Positions 26,452 to 35,794 of a DNA stretch of 64,000 nt are shown here, piece after piece; the first letter of the stretch is position 1; each line of letters opens with the position of its first letter. A program made the translations under genes and the position numbers. Under the pieces are notes generated by a model. The model was not told the origin of the DNA and searched no databases. It saw only the letters and a list, made by a program, of their open reading frames with translations. This stretch comes from Mycolicibacterium iranicum (GTDB lineage Bacteria; Actinomycetota; Actinomycetes; Mycobacteriales; Mycobacteriaceae), in NCBI RefSeq assembly GCF_014190915.1, contig NZ_JACHVU010000013.1:62001-126000 (forward strand), written 5' to 3'.

Positions 26452-26575
26452 GACGCGCCTGTACCACGCTTCGGAGATCTCAAACATCGGCGGCGGCGAT
26501 TGTTCGCTTTTTCCGAACGGTATGTCCGTCGAAAACGCGTGGACCGCGACGGTGGCCGTCCCGTTCAATGCAGAC

Positions 26576-27442
26576 ATGGCCAGCGATCAGGTTCGCACGG
26601 GCGCCTTCATGGCGGTGGGCTCGATGCTGTGCGTACAGCTCGGTCTTGCGATCGCCGTCACGCTGATCGACGACATCGGCGTCGAGGGCGTGGCGTGGCT
26701 GCGGCTGGCCTGGGCCGGCCTCCTGTTCCTCCTCATCGTCCGCCCCCGTCGAAAAGCATTCACCCGCAACAGCTTTCTGTTGAGTGTGCTGCTCGGGGTC
26801 ATCACCGCGGGCATCACGCTGCTGTTCATGGCGGCCCTCGACCGCATCCCGCTGGGGACCGCGAGCGCACTGGAATTCCTCGGGCCGCTCGGCGTCGCGG
26901 TCGCCCGCGGGCAGGGGCGGGGCCGCTGGATGTGGCCGGCGCCCGCCGCGGTCGGGGTGCTGCTGCTGACCCAGCCGTGGGATGCGGCCGTGGACCTCGT
27001 CGGCGTCGCCTACGCACTGAGCGCGGCGGCGTGCTGGGGGGCCTACATCCTGGTCACCCAGAAGGTCGGCGACGCGGTCAGCGGGATCAACGGATTGGCC
27101 GTGTCGATGCCGGTGGCCGGTCTGGTCGCCACCGTCACCGTCGGTCCCGGTGTGATCGCGGAGATGACGCCGCACGTGCTCCTCGTCGGGCTCGGGTTGG
27201 CGATCCTGCTGCCCGTGGTGCCGTTCGCCTTGGAATTCCTGGCCCTGCGGCGGCTCACCACCGCGGCCTTCGGCACGCTGATGGCCCTGGAACCGGCCTT
27301 CGCCATGCTGCTCGGATTCGTCGTGCTCGACCAGCGGCCCGGCACCCTCGGCATCATCGGTATCGGCTTCGTCGTGGCGGCGGGCATCGGGGCCGCCCGC
27401 ACCGGGGCCCGTGCCGCTCCGGTCCCTCTCGAGGTGGGGTAG
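26576..27442 (+). CDS. EamA/DMT-family transporter (RhtA-like)
   Basis: A 288-residue protein with ten hydrophobic segments in the two-fold repeat of the drug/metabolite transporter superfamily. [40 protein letters not shown] and [21 protein letters not shown] resemble the RhtA/YdcZ-like threonine and homoserine exporters. It is likely an exporter of amino acids or small metabolites. The ATG at 26576 places the first helix directly after it; an ATG at 26522 would add 18 unconserved residues. It is divergent from the Gly-Pro repeat gene. Confidence 0.88.
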   Translation: MASDQVRTGAFMAVGSMLCVQLGLAIAVTLIDDIGVEGVAWLRLAWAGLLFLLIVRPRRKAFTRNSFLLSVLLGVITAGITLLFMAALDRIPLGTASALEFLGPLGVAVARGQGRGRWMWPAPAAVGVLLLTQPWDAAVDLVGVAYALSAAACWGAYILVTQKVGDAVSGINGLAVSMPVAGLVATVTVGPGVIAEMTPHVLLVGLGLAILLPVVPFALEFLALRRLTTAAFGTLMALEPAFAMLLGFVVLDQRPGTLGIIGIGFVVAAGIGAARTGARAAPVPLEVG

Positions 27443-27461
27443 ACCCGGCTAGCGTGAACCC

Positions 27462-27809
27462 ATGTCCCGAGGAATCTTCGACTCGCCGGTGGTCGGTCTC
27501 ATCAACGCCGGTGCGGCTCGTGTGATCGACGCGCCCATCATCGGCTCGCTGGTGCGACGCAGCATGGTGGTCATCCGCTACACCGGTAGGCGGTCCGGAA
27601 AGACGTTCGAGACTCCGGTCAACTACCAGCGCCGCGGCGGCGCCGTGGTGATCCGCGTGATGGCGCCGGACAAGAAGACCTGGTGGCGCAATTTCACCGG
27701 GGACGGCGGGTCGCTGACGCTCCGCGAATTCGACGGCGCCGACCGCACCGGACATGCCGTCGCCCGTCGTGATGATCGTGGACGGGTGACGGTGACCGTC
27801 ACGGTCTAG
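27462..27809 (+). CDS. Nitroreductase/quinone-reductase family protein (Ddn/DUF385-like)
   Basis: A 115-residue split-barrel protein resembling the F420-dependent Ddn family of mycobacteria. IRYTGRRSGKTFETPVNYQRRGGAVVI is written here only in part: the core TGRRSGKTFETPV motif and WWRNF are the family landmarks for F420 binding. Relatives reduce quinones or nitroimidazoles. TAGCGT (27450-27455) lies six bases before the ATG, a leaderless promoter pattern that fixes the start. It converges on the polyamine permease gene with a 25-base gap. Confidence 0.8.
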   Translation: MSRGIFDSPVVGLINAGAARVIDAPIIGSLVRRSMVVIRYTGRRSGKTFETPVNYQRRGGAVVIRVMAPDKKTWWRNFTGDGGSLTLREFDGADRTGHAVARRDDRGRVTVTVTV

Positions 27810-27834
27810 GCGCCGCGGGCGCAGGTGCCGCTGC

Positions 27835-28692
27835 TCAGCTCTCGAACCTCCTGCGGCGGTACAGCGTTCCGATACCCAGCAGGACGAGACTGACCACCAG
27901 GATGGCGGTCGCGAGCACGTTGATCTGCGGCGGGACGGCCGCCTTCACCGCCGCGTTCACGTACAGCGGGTAGGTCACCTCCGAGCCGCTGACGAAGAAC
28001 GTGATGATGAAGTCGTCGAGCGACAGGGCGAAGGACAGCATCGCCGCCGCGACGATGCCGGGCACGATCAGCGGCAGCGTCACCTTGAAGAAGGTCCGGG
28101 CCGGGCCGGCGCCCAGATCCAGAGAGGCGTCCTCAAGGGTCCAGTCGAATCCGCGCACCCGGGCGCGCACCGTCATCGCGATGAAGCTGACCTCGAACGC
28201 GATGTGCGACAACACGATCGTCAGGTAACCGGCGGTGGTGTTGAAGTCCAGGAACAGGGTCAGCAATGCCGCACCCATCACCACCTCGGGGGCGGTCAGC
28301 GGCAGCACCAGGAAGGTGTCGACAGTCCGCTGCCCACGCCACCGCTGCCGCACCAGCGCGATCGCGACGAGGGTGCCCAGCACCAGCGCGACCGCCGTCG
28401 ACACCGCCGCCACGTTGAGGCTGAGTTTCAGCGCCTCGGTCAGCGGCGGATACTTGAACGGGTCCAGCCAGTTGTCGAGCGTGAAGCCCTGCCAGGTGTA
28501 GTTGAACTTGCCCGCCGGTTGGTTGAACGAGAACAGCACGATCACGAAGATCGGCAGGAACAGGTACAGCAGTACCAGTACGGCCACGAGGCGCAGCAGC
28601 ACGTCGCCCCAGTTGCGGCGTGCGCGAACCTTCTTCGGTTGCGGATCCTGCTGCGCGGCGGTGGCGATCGCGGCGCCGGCCTGCATGGTCAT
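27835..28692 (-). CDS. potC: Polyamine-type ABC transporter permease, PotC-like
   Basis: A 285-residue inner-membrane permease with six hydrophobic helices of the MetI-like family. The EAA-type loop EDASLDLGAGPARTFFKVTL and the LPLIVPGIVAAAMLSF helix match the PotC/PotI type, with LSLDDFIITFFVSG typical of spermidine/putrescine transporters. It is the last gene of the operon and overlaps potB by four bases. It pairs with PotB to form the channel. Confidence 0.9.
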   Translation of the reverse strand: MTMQAGAAIATAAQQDPQPKKVRARRNWGDVLLRLVAVLVLLYLFLPIFVIVLFSFNQPAGKFNYTWQGFTLDNWLDPFKYPPLTEALKLSLNVAAVSTAVALVLGTLVAIALVRQRWRGQRTVDTFLVLPLTAPEVVMGAALLTLFLDFNTTAGYLTIVLSHIAFEVSFIAMTVRARVRGFDWTLEDASLDLGAGPARTFFKVTLPLIVPGIVAAAMLSFALSLDDFIITFFVSGSEVTYPLYVNAAVKAAVPPQINVLATAILVVSLVLLGIGTLYRRRRFES

Positions 28693-29564
28693 ACGAGATC
28701 CTCCGTGCCCAGTGCGCGGGTGTAGAGCAGGACCCCGATCAGGATCAGCAGCATCAGCCCGAGGCTCAGTGCCGCCGCGGCAGGGTAGTCCTTGACCACC
28801 AGGAACTGCTTCTGGATCACGTTGCCGATCATCGTGGTCTGGGTACTGCCGAGGTAGTCGGCGTTGATGAAGTCACCGACAGCGGGGATGAACACGAGCA
28901 TGCTCCCCGCCAGGACGCCGGGCATCGCCAGCGGCAGGATCACCTTGCCGAACGCGCGCGGAGTCGAGGAGTACAGATCCTTGGACGCCTCGATCAACCG
29001 GGGATCGATCTTCTCCAGGCTGACGTAGAGCGGCAGGATCATGAAGATGATCCAGTTGTAGGTCAGACCGCCGATGACCGCCCAGCTGGTCGATAGCAAC
29101 CGGCCCTCGTCGGGCAGCATGCCGATCGCGCCGAGCGCGCTGACCACCCACCCTTCGTCGGCGAGGATCGTCTTCCACGCGATGGTGCGGATCAGGAACG
29201 TGACGAAGAACGGCAGGATCACCAGTCCGAGGATCAGGTTCTTGAATCTGCCTGCCTTGAACGCGATCACGTACGCCAGGGGGAAGGCCAGGAGAAGGCA
29301 CAGCAGGGTGGCGACGAACGCGTATCCGAACGACCGGAAGATCTGCTCGCGGTAGAGCGTGAAGGCCTCGGCGTAGTTCCCGAAATCCCAGGCGAACGAC
29401 AGGGTCGGCATGAACACCGACCCGCCGGTCTCCGAGAGCGAGGTGCGCGCCAGGGAGAAGAACGGCACCACGAAGAAGATCGCGAGGTACGCGAGTGCCG
29501 GCAGAACCATCAGATACGGAGCGACCTTGCTCCGCTGGCGGCTGCTGGAGGCAACACCGGCCAT
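28689..29564 (-). CDS. potB: Polyamine-type ABC transporter permease, PotB-like
   Basis: A 291-residue permease with six hydrophobic helices. PYLMVLPALAYLAIFFVVPF opens the first helix, and the cytoplasmic loop LIEASKDLYSSTPRAFGKVI is the EAA motif contacting the ATPase. FIPAVGDFINADYLGS is the conserved PotB motif after it. It begins four bases before the potD stop region ends and overlaps potC, so the permeases are translationally coupled. Confidence 0.9.
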   Translation of the reverse strand: MAGVASSSRQRSKVAPYLMVLPALAYLAIFFVVPFFSLARTSLSETGGSVFMPTLSFAWDFGNYAEAFTLYREQIFRSFGYAFVATLLCLLLAFPLAYVIAFKAGRFKNLILGLVILPFFVTFLIRTIAWKTILADEGWVVSALGAIGMLPDEGRLLSTSWAVIGGLTYNWIIFMILPLYVSLEKIDPRLIEASKDLYSSTPRAFGKVILPLAMPGVLAGSMLVFIPAVGDFINADYLGSTQTTMIGNVIQKQFLVVKDYPAAAALSLGLMLLILIGVLLYTRALGTEDLV

Positions 29565-29568
29565 GGCG

Positions 29569-30753
29569 TCAGCCGCCGGTGACGGCGGCGTACGCGGTGT
29601 TGTATTCCTGCGTCTGCTCGTCGGTCAGTGGTGCCCAGCCCTTGGACTTGGCCAGCACCTCGGGGGACGGGTTGATCAACGGGTTCGCCGCCGTGGCCGG
29701 GTCGATCTTCTCCAGCTCGGCGGTCATGTCCGACAGCACCGGCACGTACTGGACGTAGGCGACCAGCTTGGCGTAGTTGGCCCTGTCGTAGACGTAGTTG
29801 ATCCACGCCTCGGCGGCCTTCTGGTTCTGCGTGGTGTACGGGATCACCATGGTGTCGACGAACGTGGTCGCACCCGACTCCGGGACCACGAACTGCAGGT
29901 CGGGATTGTCGGCCTGCAGCTGCACGACGTCGCCCGAATACGCCTGTGCCACAGCGATGTTGCCTGCTGCGAGGTCGTCGGCGTAGTCGTTGCCGGTGAA
30001 GCGGCGGATCTGGCCCCGGTCGTTCTGTTCGCGCACCAGGTCGATGGCCTTCTGCACCGACTCCGTGGAGGGGTTCTCGGGCGAGCTGCCCTGCGAGAGC
30101 ATGATCATGCCCAGGCCGTCCTGCGCATCCGAGAACAGGCTCACTCGGCCCTTGAACGCCGGATCCCACAGGTCGTCGATGGTGCGGATGTCGCGCCCGG
30201 TGGCGGCGCGGTTGTAGGCGAGTCCGACGAGACCCGACATGTAGGGCGCGGTGAACTTGCGGCCCGGGTCGACGCTGGCCTCGATGAGGTCGGGACGGAT
30301 GTTCTTCTTGTTCGGCACACCCTCGTCGCTGATGTCGTTCAGCCAGCCGAGCTGGTGCAGCCGGGTCGCCAGGAACGTGGTGGGGACGGCGAGGTCCGCG
30401 CCGATGTCCTGCTTGCGCGACAGCGGTTCCTTGACCTTGGCGAACCACTGCTCGTTGTCGTTGAAGTCTTCCTTGTAGTCGACGGTGATCCCGGACGCGG
30501 TCTGGAACGCCGCGACGAACCCGTCCGCCATGTACAGCGGCCAGTTCGAGATGCGCAGGGTGCCGCTGGCCGGGCCCGCAGATTCCGAGCTGCTGGTCGA
30601 CGAGCCGGTGTCGGAGGAACCGCAGGCGGCCAGGAACGACGAACCGAGCGTCAGGCCTGCCGCCGCCGCGGCGCTACCGCCGAGGAAGCGCCGCCGGGAC
30701 GTGCGGCTGGCGGTCATCCGGGCCAGCAGGGTGGGATCGATCTCTCGGGACAT
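29569..30753 (-). CDS. potD: Polyamine ABC transporter substrate-binding lipoprotein, PotD-like
   Basis: A 394-residue solute-binding protein. The N-terminus has a twin-arginine motif SRRRFLGGS followed by a hydrophobic core and lipobox FLAAC, so it is probably a Tat-exported lipoprotein. The mature domain begins LRISNWPLYM, typical of PotD/PotF, with the later ligand-pocket segments YMSGLVGLAYN, DDLWDPAFKG and AQAYSGDVVQ. Whether the ligand is spermidine, putrescine or another cation is not evident. It follows potA after 72 bases. Confidence 0.92.
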   Translation of the reverse strand: MSREIDPTLLARMTASRTSRRRFLGGSAAAAAGLTLGSSFLAACGSSDTGSSTSSSESAGPASGTLRISNWPLYMADGFVAAFQTASGITVDYKEDFNDNEQWFAKVKEPLSRKQDIGADLAVPTTFLATRLHQLGWLNDISDEGVPNKKNIRPDLIEASVDPGRKFTAPYMSGLVGLAYNRAATGRDIRTIDDLWDPAFKGRVSLFSDAQDGLGMIMLSQGSSPENPSTESVQKAIDLVREQNDRGQIRRFTGNDYADDLAAGNIAVAQAYSGDVVQLQADNPDLQFVVPESGATTFVDTMVIPYTTQNQKAAEAWINYVYDRANYAKLVAYVQYVPVLSDMTAELEKIDPATAANPLINPSPEVLAKSKGWAPLTDEQTQEYNTAYAAVTGG

Positions 30754-30825
30754 GGCGGGGCGTGCCTTTCGTCGGCTCCGGGGAGGGGGTGGGGGCGAGG
30801 TGGGCTGGGTGTGCCCGACACAGCG

Positions 30826-32019
30826 TCAGGAGTCGTCGAGCATCTCTTCGAGATCCTCGGTGGTGGGGATGTCGTCGCCCGGCAGGACCAGCGACGCCTC
30901 GGGCGCCCAGCTCACATACACCTCGTCGCCTGGCCTCAGCAGAGGGAGTTGCTGCTCGGGGCCGACGTGCGCGATGACCGTCGACCCGTCGGGGGCGGCC
31001 AGCGACAGCCGGACGACGGGGCCCTGGAACGTGAGGTCGGAGACGGTGGCGCGCACGCCTGCGGCGTCTCCGGCGGGGGCGTCCATCGACACGTGGATCC
31101 GCTCGGGGCGCACCATCAGCGTCGCGTGCCCACCCGGTTCGATCGTGGTGTCGCCGGCCCGCGCCTGCAGCGTCGAACCCAGGACGTCGATCTCGACGAA
31201 GTCCCGGTTGGCGCGCCCGGTACGGCGGCCGGCCCACAGGTTGGCCTGGCCGATGAAGCTCGCCACGAACACCGTCGACGGTCGGTCGTAGATCTCGGTC
31301 GGCGTGCCGATCTGCTCGACGTTGCCCGCATTCATGACCGCGATGCGGTCACTCATCGTCAGGGCTTCTTCCTGATCGTGGGTCACGTAGATGAACGTGA
31401 TACCCACCTCGCGCTGGATGCGCTTGAGCTCGAACTGCATGACGTGGCGCAACTTGAGGTCGAGGGCGCCGAGCGGTTCGTCGAGCAGCAGTGCGCTGGG
31501 GTAGTTCACGAGCGCGCGTGCCAACGCGACGCGCTGCTGCTGGCCGCCGGAGAGCTGGGCGGGTTTGCGTTCGGCGAAGTCGCTCAGGCGCACGATCTCC
31601 AGGAGTTCGTCGACGCGCTTGCGGACTTCTCCTTTTCCGATCTTCTTGCTGCGCGGTCCGTAGGCCACGTTGTCCCACACCGTCATGTGGGGGAACAGCG
31701 CATAGTGCTGGAACACCGTGTTGACGTTGCGCTTGTTCGGCGGAGTCTTGGACACGTCCGCGCCTTCGAGGCGGATAGCCCCTTCGGACGGTGTCTCGAA
31801 TCCGGCGATCATCCGCAGGGTGGTCGTCTTCCCGCAGCCCGACGGGCCCAGCATCGAGAAGAACTCTCCCGATGCGATGGAGAAGTCGGCGTCGGCGACG
31901 GCGATGTAGTCGCCGAAGCGCTTCGTGACATGGTCGATCTCGATGACCGGGCCGCCCGTGGAACGGGTGGCCGCGGATGCCGCCGTCTGATCTGCAGCGG
32001 TCGTATGTGTGCCGGTCAG
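30826..32019 (-). CDS. potA: Polyamine-type ABC transporter ATP-binding protein, PotA-like
   Basis: A PotA-type ATPase of about 397 residues. Walker [12 protein letters not shown]-loop [10 protein letters not shown], signature [15 protein letters not shown], Walker [12 protein letters not shown] and switch THDQEEA are all present, with a C-terminal TOBE domain from about residue 285. The start is uncertain: a strong GAGGAGG lies seven bases before a CTG codon at 32019, and there is no ATG, GTG or TTG between it and the conserved core. TTG codons further upstream lack ribosome-binding sites. The CTG is adopted tentatively. It heads the potADBC-ordered operon; the 276 bases upstream hold its promoter and the divergent SRPBCC promoter. 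Confidence 0.9.
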   Translation of the reverse strand: MTGTHTTAADQTAASAATRSTGGPVIEIDHVTKRFGDYIAVADADFSIASGEFFSMLGPSGCGKTTTLRMIAGFETPSEGAIRLEGADVSKTPPNKRNVNTVFQHYALFPHMTVWDNVAYGPRSKKIGKGEVRKRVDELLEIVRLSDFAERKPAQLSGGQQQRVALARALVNYPSALLLDEPLGALDLKLRHVMQFELKRIQREVGITFIYVTHDQEEALTMSDRIAVMNAGNVEQIGTPTEIYDRPSTVFVASFIGQANLWAGRRTGRANRDFVEIDVLGSTLQARAGDTTIEPGGHATLMVRPERIHVSMDAPAGDAAGVRATVSDLTFQGPVVRLSLAAPDGSTVIAHVGPEQQLPLLRPGDEVYVSWAPEASLVLPGDDIPTTEDLEEMLDDS

Positions 32020-32258
32020 GGCAGGTCCTCCTCGGTTACGGCTGCGTGGCCGTGGGTAAACCTTCGCGGATGACGCGGCCCTTCGCAAGTGATTCCGCAA
32101 CGAATTTACATTTCCACAATGGATTCCTTCGCCCAACCGGCCGTTCGGCACGAGAATCCGCGTAAAAAGTCGCGTCGGACCGATGCCGGTCCCCACCGGT
32201 CGGCATCGCGGTCGGTCGCGTCGTCAAGTGTGTCAGTCGCTTCGCGGCCCGCGAGGCT

Positions 32259-32285
32259 GTTTACGCCCGCGTATACCCGGGGTAG
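32259..32285 (+). promoter_or_regulatory. SigF-like promoter for the SRPBCC gene at 32296
   Basis: GTTT (32259-32262) is followed after 17 bases by GGGTAG (32280-32285), fitting the SigF consensus GTTT-N15-17-GGGTA. The predicted start site is only a few bases from the ATG at 32296, leaving little room for a ribosome-binding site. Confidence 0.5.
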
Positions 32286-32295
32286 GGAGTAGGGC

Positions 32296-32727
32296 ATGGC
32301 GACAGTCGATGTGTCCGTGACGTCCGATCTGAGTCCCGAGCGAGCCTGGAAGCTGGCCTCCGACCTGCAGCGGTTCGACGAATGGCTGACCATCTTCGGC
32401 GGATGGAAGAGCCCGGTGCCCGCCGAGATCGACGTCGACACCCAGGTGTCGTCCCTGATCAAGGTCAAGGGCTTCCGGAACGTCATCCACTGGCGGGTCA
32501 CGCGCTATGACGAGCCCAAGGAGATCGAGCTGGTCGGCAACGGGCGCGGCGGCGTCTGCATCGCCCTGACCCTTCAGGTCGAGCCCGCCGGAGCAGAAGG
32601 TTCGTCGTTCCGCGTCGTGGCCGAGCTCACCGGCGGTCTGCTGTCCACTCCGGTGGGCAACGTCGTCGCCAAGGTCATCAAGGGTGACGTGAACCGCTCG
32701 GTCTGCAACCTGGCCGAACTGCGCTGA
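32296..32727 (+). CDS. SRPBCC family protein (Rv0910-like)
   Basis: A 143-residue START/SRPBCC-fold protein. The pattern ASDLQRFDEWLTIFGGWKS, then VKGFRNVIHWRVTRYDEP and GNGRGGVCIALTLQV, resembles Rv0910 of M. tuberculosis, which has been described as the toxin of the Rv0909-Rv0910 pair. No Rv0909-like small antitoxin gene is seen on either side, so a toxin role should not be assumed here. A hydrophobic ligand pocket is expected from the fold. A SigF-like promoter precedes it. It is divergent from potA and converges on the MFS gene. Confidence 0.82.
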   Translation: MATVDVSVTSDLSPERAWKLASDLQRFDEWLTIFGGWKSPVPAEIDVDTQVSSLIKVKGFRNVIHWRVTRYDEPKEIELVGNGRGGVCIALTLQVEPAGAEGSSFRVVAELTGGLLSTPVGNVVAKVIKGDVNRSVCNLAELR

Positions 32728-32749
32728 GCGATCCCGCAGGAGGCGCCGG

Positions 32750-34189
32750 TCAGCCCCACTCGTGGTTCATCGCGCGCTGCTCGCAGCGGGCCTCCTCGGA
32801 TTCTGTCGCCCGGTGCCGGGGCCGCGATATCGCGATGAGCGTCATGGCCAGCACCGCAGTGCCGGCGCCGGCCAGGAAGATCGCGGTGAAGCTGCTCTCC
32901 AGCGGCACCCCTGATTCCGAGGTGCGCGCCAGCAGCACGGCCACCACCGCGGCAGCCATCGACCCGCCGACCGTTCGGGCGATGGCGTTCATGCTCGTGG
33001 CGACGCCTGTCTCACCCGCGTCGCTGTCGGCCACGACGAGCGCGGGCAGCGCACCGTACCCGAGGCTGATGTAGGCGTTGGCGAGGATGTTGGCGACGAT
33101 GACCTGCCATGGCGAGGCGTGCAGGAAGGCGATCAGCAGGAAGCCGGCGATGCCGACGAGGGCGGCGACGACCAGCACCGGCCGCGCGCCGAACCGGTCG
33201 ATGAAGCGACCGCTGATCAATGCGACGACGAATCCGGTGAGTGCCCCGGGCAGCAGGTAGACGACGCTGGCTTCGAGCACGCCGGCGCCGAAGCCGAACC
33301 CCGCGGTCGCGCGCTCCACCTGGACGAACTGGGTGAGTCCCAGGAACGCGAAATACAGCCCCATGCCGACGAAGATGGTCGCGAGGTTCGTGAACAACAT
33401 CGACCGTTGCGCCAACATCCGCGTCGAGACCAGCGGCCGTGCGGTGCGTTGTTCCCACCGCCACCAGGCCACCAGCACCGCGACACCGCCGACGGCACAC
33501 GCGAGCGTGCGCGGGGACGACCACCCCCACGCGTTGGCCTGGGTGATCGCGAGCAGCAGGGCCGACAGTCCGACGGCCAGACCCGCAGCGCCCAGCCAGT
33601 CGATCGAACCCGCGGTGCTCCGTGGCCGGTTCGGGACGAGCACCACGACGATCAGGATGACGACGACCGTGAACGCGGTGGTGAGCCAGAAGACGCGGTG
33701 ATATCTCGCGTCGCCGTTCATCAGTAGCCCGACGACCACCAGTCCGGTTCCGCCGCCGAAGCCGAGGGTGCCCGAGAGCACCGACATGGCCGACACCATG
33801 CGCTCCGGCGGGAGCTCTTCGCGCAGGATCGCGATGCAGATCGGGTAGAGGGCGAACGACGCCGCCTGCAGGACGCGCGCGACGATCAACAATGCCAGCG
33901 ACGTGGTGGTCGCGGCCAGCACCGAACCGATCAGGACCACGGCGAGCACGCCGAGAAGCACCCGTCTCTTGCGGTACAGGTCGGCGAGCCGCCCGATCAG
34001 TGGCGTCGCCGCCGCGGCCGCCAGCAGGTTGGCCGTGACCGCCCAGCTGACCCCGACCGGCGAGGCGTCCAACTGCTCGGCGATGACGCCCAACACCGGA
34101 ACCACGGCGGTCTGGAGCACCGCGACCGTCAGCACCACGATGCTGAGCCCGATAACCAGCAGCCGCGGCCGTCGGACCGTCTGGCGCAC
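32750..34189 (-). CDS. MFS transporter (DHA2/14-helix drug efflux type)
   Basis: A 479-residue major facilitator with about fourteen hydrophobic segments. The motif A-like loop GRLADLYRKRRVLLG follows helix 2, and motif C-like GTLGFGGGTGLVVVGLL lies in helix 5, both typical of the EmrB/QacA (DHA2) drug:proton antiporters. The GTG at 34189 is preferred because AGGAG lies five bases upstream; the GTG two codons earlier sits inside that site. Substrates are unknown. It is divergent from the NCS1 permease gene. Confidence 0.88.
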   Translation of the reverse strand: MRQTVRRPRLLVIGLSIVVLTVAVLQTAVVPVLGVIAEQLDASPVGVSWAVTANLLAAAAATPLIGRLADLYRKRRVLLGVLAVVLIGSVLAATTTSLALLIVARVLQAASFALYPICIAILREELPPERMVSAMSVLSGTLGFGGGTGLVVVGLLMNGDARYHRVFWLTTAFTVVVILIVVVLVPNRPRSTAGSIDWLGAAGLAVGLSALLLAITQANAWGWSSPRTLACAVGGVAVLVAWWRWEQRTARPLVSTRMLAQRSMLFTNLATIFVGMGLYFAFLGLTQFVQVERATAGFGFGAGVLEASVVYLLPGALTGFVVALISGRFIDRFGARPVLVVAALVGIAGFLLIAFLHASPWQVIVANILANAYISLGYGALPALVVADSDAGETGVATSMNAIARTVGGSMAAAVVAVLLARTSESGVPLESSFTAIFLAGAGTAVLAMTLIAISRPRHRATESEEARCEQRAMNHEWG

Positions 34190-34323
34190 GCCCACTCCTG
34201 TCGTCAGCGAAGACCCCCAGTTCGTTAGCTCATCTTCAGTTCTCGTCGATTATGGCGCGTGCGACCTCAGCACAGCCAATCGGTGAGGGCGCTCCGGGCC
34301 GACCCCGCGCACCGTGGTCGAAT

Positions 34324-35703
34324 ATGGCCATGGCGCAACGAACCTCGGATAACGTGTTCAGCGGCCGTCGGCCGTCCGGTGCGGGCGACCTGTCCGTCGA
34401 GACGCACGGCATCGCGCCGATCCCGGAAGCGCACCGCTACGGGACTGCGGGGCGCTTGTTCACCGTGTGGTTCGCCCCGCAGGTCAACATGACGGGTGTC
34501 TTCACCGGAACGCTGGCGATCGTGCTCGGCCTCGGCTTCTGGCTGGGTCTGCTGGCGATGGTGATCGGCACGGTGCTCGGGGCCCTGGTGGTCGGATACC
34601 TGTCGACCTGGGGCCCGCGGACCGGCGCCGGCCAGCTGCCCAACGCGCGCATGGCCTTCGGTGGCACAGTCGTCGTTCCGGCTGCGCTGCAATGGGTTTC
34701 GTCGGTCGCCTGGGACGCGCTGGTCGGGTTGTTCGGCGGCGAGGCGCTGTCGGCGCTCCTCGGTATCCCGTTCTGGTCGGGTGTGCTGATCGTGCTCGGG
34801 GTCCAGGGCGTCGTCGGCTTCTTCGGCTACGAGTTGATCCACCGCCTCCAGGCGGTGCTCACGGTGGTCCTGTTCGTCACGTTCGTGGTCTTCGCCGTCA
34901 AGCTCGTCGGCGGTCACGAGATCGCGGTTCCGGCGACGGCAGCCGGCGCCGACCTCGTCGGGGCGTTCGTGCTGGAGGTGACGATCGCGTTCAGCCTGTC
35001 CATCTCCTGGGCGACCTATGCCGCCGATTTCAGCAGATACCTGCCCGCCGGGGTGTCGGCGCGCCGCGTCTTCGCCTTCACCACCGCGGGTTTGGCGGCC
35101 GGCTACGTCTTCGTCCAGGGCGTCGGTATCGCGGCGGCCAGTGTGGTGGGGGAGCACACCGTCGAGGGTGTGCGCGCGGTGATGGGTGGCGGTGTGATCG
35201 GCGGACTCGCGCTGCTGGTGATCGCGGTGGCCTCCATCGGGTCCGGGGTCATGAACGACTACAGCGGATCCCTGGCCCTGCAGACGATCGGTGTCCGGGT
35301 GCGCCGCCCTCTGTCCTCGATCATCGTCACAGTCCTGGCCTTCATGCTCATCCTGTGGCTGCACGCCGCCGACACCGCGACGCGCTTCACCGACGTACTG
35401 CTGCTGATCAGTTACTGGATCCCCGCCTTCGTCGCGGTGGTGGTCATCGACTGGCGTATCCGGTCGAAGGGTCGCCCCACCGTCGATCCCGGCTCGGAGA
35501 CGACGACGGGCCGCGACGGCCTCGCGGCGCTGGTCGTCTTCCTGGCGGCCTATGCCGTCGCCGTCCCGTTCATGAACACCTCGCTCATCCAGGGTCCCGT
35601 CGCAATGGCATGGCACGGCGCCGACATCGCCTACTTCGTCAACGGACTGGTCGCTGCCGCGCTCTACGGCGGCTATCGCGCTCTGAGCCGCCGCGGCCGC
35701 TGA
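34324..35703 (+). CDS. NCS1-family purine/cytosine permease
   Basis: A 459-residue transporter of the nucleobase:cation symporter-1 family with about twelve hydrophobic helices. Conserved family regions are FAPQVNMTGVFTG in helix 1, GQLPNARMAFG, and SWATYAADFSRYLP in the central loop. Relatives carry cytosine, allantoin, hydantoins or thiamine. No catabolic gene for such substrates is adjacent, so the ligand is open. ATG codons at 34324 and 34330 are both possible; an in-frame start further upstream adds unconserved sequence. Confidence 0.88.
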   Translation: MAMAQRTSDNVFSGRRPSGAGDLSVETHGIAPIPEAHRYGTAGRLFTVWFAPQVNMTGVFTGTLAIVLGLGFWLGLLAMVIGTVLGALVVGYLSTWGPRTGAGQLPNARMAFGGTVVVPAALQWVSSVAWDALVGLFGGEALSALLGIPFWSGVLIVLGVQGVVGFFGYELIHRLQAVLTVVLFVTFVVFAVKLVGGHEIAVPATAAGADLVGAFVLEVTIAFSLSISWATYAADFSRYLPAGVSARRVFAFTTAGLAAGYVFVQGVGIAAASVVGEHTVEGVRAVMGGGVIGGLALLVIAVASIGSGVMNDYSGSLALQTIGVRVRRPLSSIIVTVLAFMLILWLHAADTATRFTDVLLLISYWIPAFVAVVVIDWRIRSKGRPTVDPGSETTTGRDGLAALVVFLAAYAVAVPFMNTSLIQGPVAMAWHGADIAYFVNGLVAAALYGGYRALSRRGR

Positions 35704-35794
35704 TTCGTCCGGCGCAGCACGGGGTACTGACACTGCCGCTAGCGTCACAGCTGACACTGCCCGAACAGGCAGCGTCCGCCGGAAAGGACACCAC

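Noticed and set aside
25879-27525. Plus-strand frames across the Gly-Pro repeat region
   Set aside because: The minus-strand frame has a signal peptide and cysteine pairs, while the plus-strand frames are repeats of the same DNA without an N-terminal signal or domain.
27810-27822. Terminator between the 27462 gene and potC
   Set aside because: Only a five-base stem with a three-base loop; too weak to call.
29410-32073. An 887-codon plus-strand frame across the pot operon
   Set aside because: The minus strand carries four well-defined ABC transporter proteins here; the plus-strand product is repetitive Val/Gly/Arg sequence.
32296-32727. Toxin-antitoxin module based on Rv0910 similarity
   Set aside because: No small antitoxin gene lies next to it, and the fold is shared by many non-toxic lipid-binding proteins.
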